From Bifidobacterium oedipodis (GTDB taxonomy: Bacteria; Actinomycetota; Actinomycetes; Actinomycetales; Bifidobacteriaceae), in assembly GCF_012932425.1 (NCBI RefSeq), contig NZ_JAAIII010000004.1, positions 124,001-188,000 of the forward strand: a DNA stretch of 64,000 bases, written 5' to 3'. The notes below the pieces were generated by a model. That model made no database searches and had not been told where the DNA came from. It was given only the letters and a program-made list of their open reading frames with translations. Positions within the stretch are counted from its first letter, which is position 1, and every line of letters begins with the position of its first letter. Positions 62,894 through 64,000 of this stretch are shown here, piece after piece. A program made the translations under genes and the position numbers.

Positions 62894-64000
62894 ATGGCTA
62901 ACAAGCACAACGACACACATCAACCAGTACGATACGCATACATGTCACTGGGCGCGCGTATTCGAGCCGAGTGGATGATCTATATCGTCGCACTGATCAT
63001 CGCCTTGATCGCCAGTTTTATCGGGCAGATTTCCATCCCCATCGGGCCGGGGCAGCTTATTCTGTTCCCCATTTTCTACGCTATTGTTCTTGGCATTCTT
63101 TCCGGCCCATCGGCGCTCAGGATTTTCCACGGAACGCAGGTGAAGGCGGCCAGCAAACTGGTGATCGTGGCCATCAGTCCGTTCATCGCCAAGCTCGGCA
63201 TCGCAGCCGGTGCCTCGATTGACACTGTGGTGTCTGCTGGACCGGCTTTGTTCTCGCATGCCTTCGGTGACATACTCACCATTGCGATCGCACTGCCTGT
63301 AGCGCTGGCATTGGGCTTGAAGCGTGAGTCGATTGGCGCGGCAAGCTCGATCAACCGTGAAACCAATCTTGCCGTCACCACGGATGTGTATGGTGCGGAA
63401 AGCCCCGAGGCACGCGGCAGCCTGTCGATTTATGTGGTTGGCGGCATGTTGGGAACCATCTACTTCGGTCTGATGGCCAGCATCGTGGCGGCATTCAATG
63501 TGTTGCACCCCCTGGCCCTCGGCTTGGCATCGGGTGTGGGCGCAGGCATTATGATGGCGGCCGCCGTCGGATCCCTTGGTGCCATCTATCCCGATCAGGC
63601 CGATCAGATCACCGCATTGGCGAGCGCCTCGCAGACCATCGCCGGTATCGACGGCGTCTATCTGGCCATGTTCGTGGCATTGCCGCTGACGGCGTTCCTG
63701 TATCGCAAGCTTGAACCGTGGTTCGCCGCACGCCGTCATGAACCGAGTGATGTGCTGACCGATAACGATACTCGCCACGAGTCCGATGCAATGCACGCTG
63801 CCAACGGCACAGATAAGAGTGCAGACAATGCCTCCAAATCCTCGGCACCCGTCAACGGCGGCATGCGCGTCGGCGAATGGGCGTTCCTGTTCGCACTTGC
63901 CGGCGTTGGCATCATTCTTGCCAACTTTGTGGGATTCCACGTCAGCCCGCTGTCAAGTCTGCCTGGGGTCTGTGTGCTGTTCGTGCTGTCGATGCTCGGT
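62894..64000 (+). CDS. DUF3100-like polytopic membrane protein, partial (3' end outside window)
   Basis: The visible ~369 residues have about eight or nine membrane segments separated by short loops. They include a long polar loop of ~55 residues (PWFAARRHEPSDVLTDNDT onwards, rich in D, S, N) before the last two helices. Segments such as IPIGPGQLILFPIFYAIV, ALFSHAFGDILTIAIALPV and GLASGVGAGIMMAAAVGSLG suit the DUF3100 transporter-like family, recalled but not verified. GGGAG five bases before ATG 62894 fixes the start. A substrate cannot be inferred. Confidence 0.7.
   Translation, partial: MANKHNDTHQPVRYAYMSLGARIRAEWMIYIVALIIALIASFIGQISIPIGPGQLILFPIFYAIVLGILSGPSALRIFHGTQVKAASKLVIVAISPFIAKLGIAAGASIDTVVSAGPALFSHAFGDILTIAIALPVALALGLKRESIGAASSINRETNLAVTTDVYGAESPEARGSLSIYVVGGMLGTIYFGLMASIVAAFNVLHPLALGLASGVGAGIMMAAAVGSLGAIYPDQADQITALASASQTIAGIDGVYLAMFVALPLTAFLYRKLEPWFAARRHEPSDVLTDNDTRHESDAMHAANGTDKSADNASKSSAPVNGGMRVGEWAFLFALAGVGIILANFVGFHVSPLSSLPGVCVLFVLSMLG

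Overview
The window is a stretch of a high-GC Gram-positive chromosome, almost certainly a Bifidobacterium; the species is not determined. The basis is the gene content: an actinobacterial-type glycogen synthase, a GuaB3-type IMP dehydrogenase relative, small actinobacterial membrane proteins, a TrmI-type tRNA methyltransferase and UvrA2. No rRNA, CRISPR array, insertion sequence or prophage was seen. Most genes lie on the minus strand.

Layout. 1-7.7 kb: 5' part of metE, then two-component locus 1 (a small membrane protein, histidine kinase and response regulator), sixA, trmI, a BrnQ-type carrier and a lone ABC ATPase. 7.7-24.1 kb: housekeeping genes, namely glgA, gltBD, rpsB-tsf, fadD-def, guaB3 and icd. 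24.2-29.1 kb: surface and accessory genes, namely an acidic binding-protein-like lipoprotein, a LytM-like protein, an orphan HipA-like kinase and a multi-pass membrane protein. 29.3-36.9 kb: a complete Wadjet (JetABCD) anti-plasmid operon between two identical tRNA-Asn(GTT) genes in the same orientation.

37.0-43.6 kb: one tight minus-strand operon, comEA-comEC-holA-tsaE-tsaB-rimI-tsaD, combining DNA uptake, the replication clamp loader and t6A tRNA modification. 43.7-48.7 kb: two-component locus 2 diverging from an ABC transporter with three membrane subunits and one ATPase. 48.8-52.7 kb: leuS and an amino-acid-type solute-binding lipoprotein. 52.9-56.1 kb: an AT-rich block encoding a secreted 180-aa protein, a polytopic membrane protein, a 60-aa secreted peptide with a Cys-bounded C-terminal loop, and two-component locus 3. 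56.2-64 kb: corA, a histidine phosphatase, a THUMP-like methyltransferase, uvrA2, yqeY and the start of a DUF3100-like membrane protein.

The main novelty candidate is the AT-rich block, which looks like a self-contained peptide-signalling and effector/immunity cassette. It is one of three paralogous receiver/HisKA_3 systems in 56 kb whose kinases share an unusual ATP-binding region. Second is a 55-bp element, present twice, carrying a perfect DnaA-box 9-mer. One copy lies upstream of the comEA operon and the other upstream of the LytM-like gene, which suggests a shared regulon. Third is the placement of Wadjet between tRNA-Asn direct repeats.
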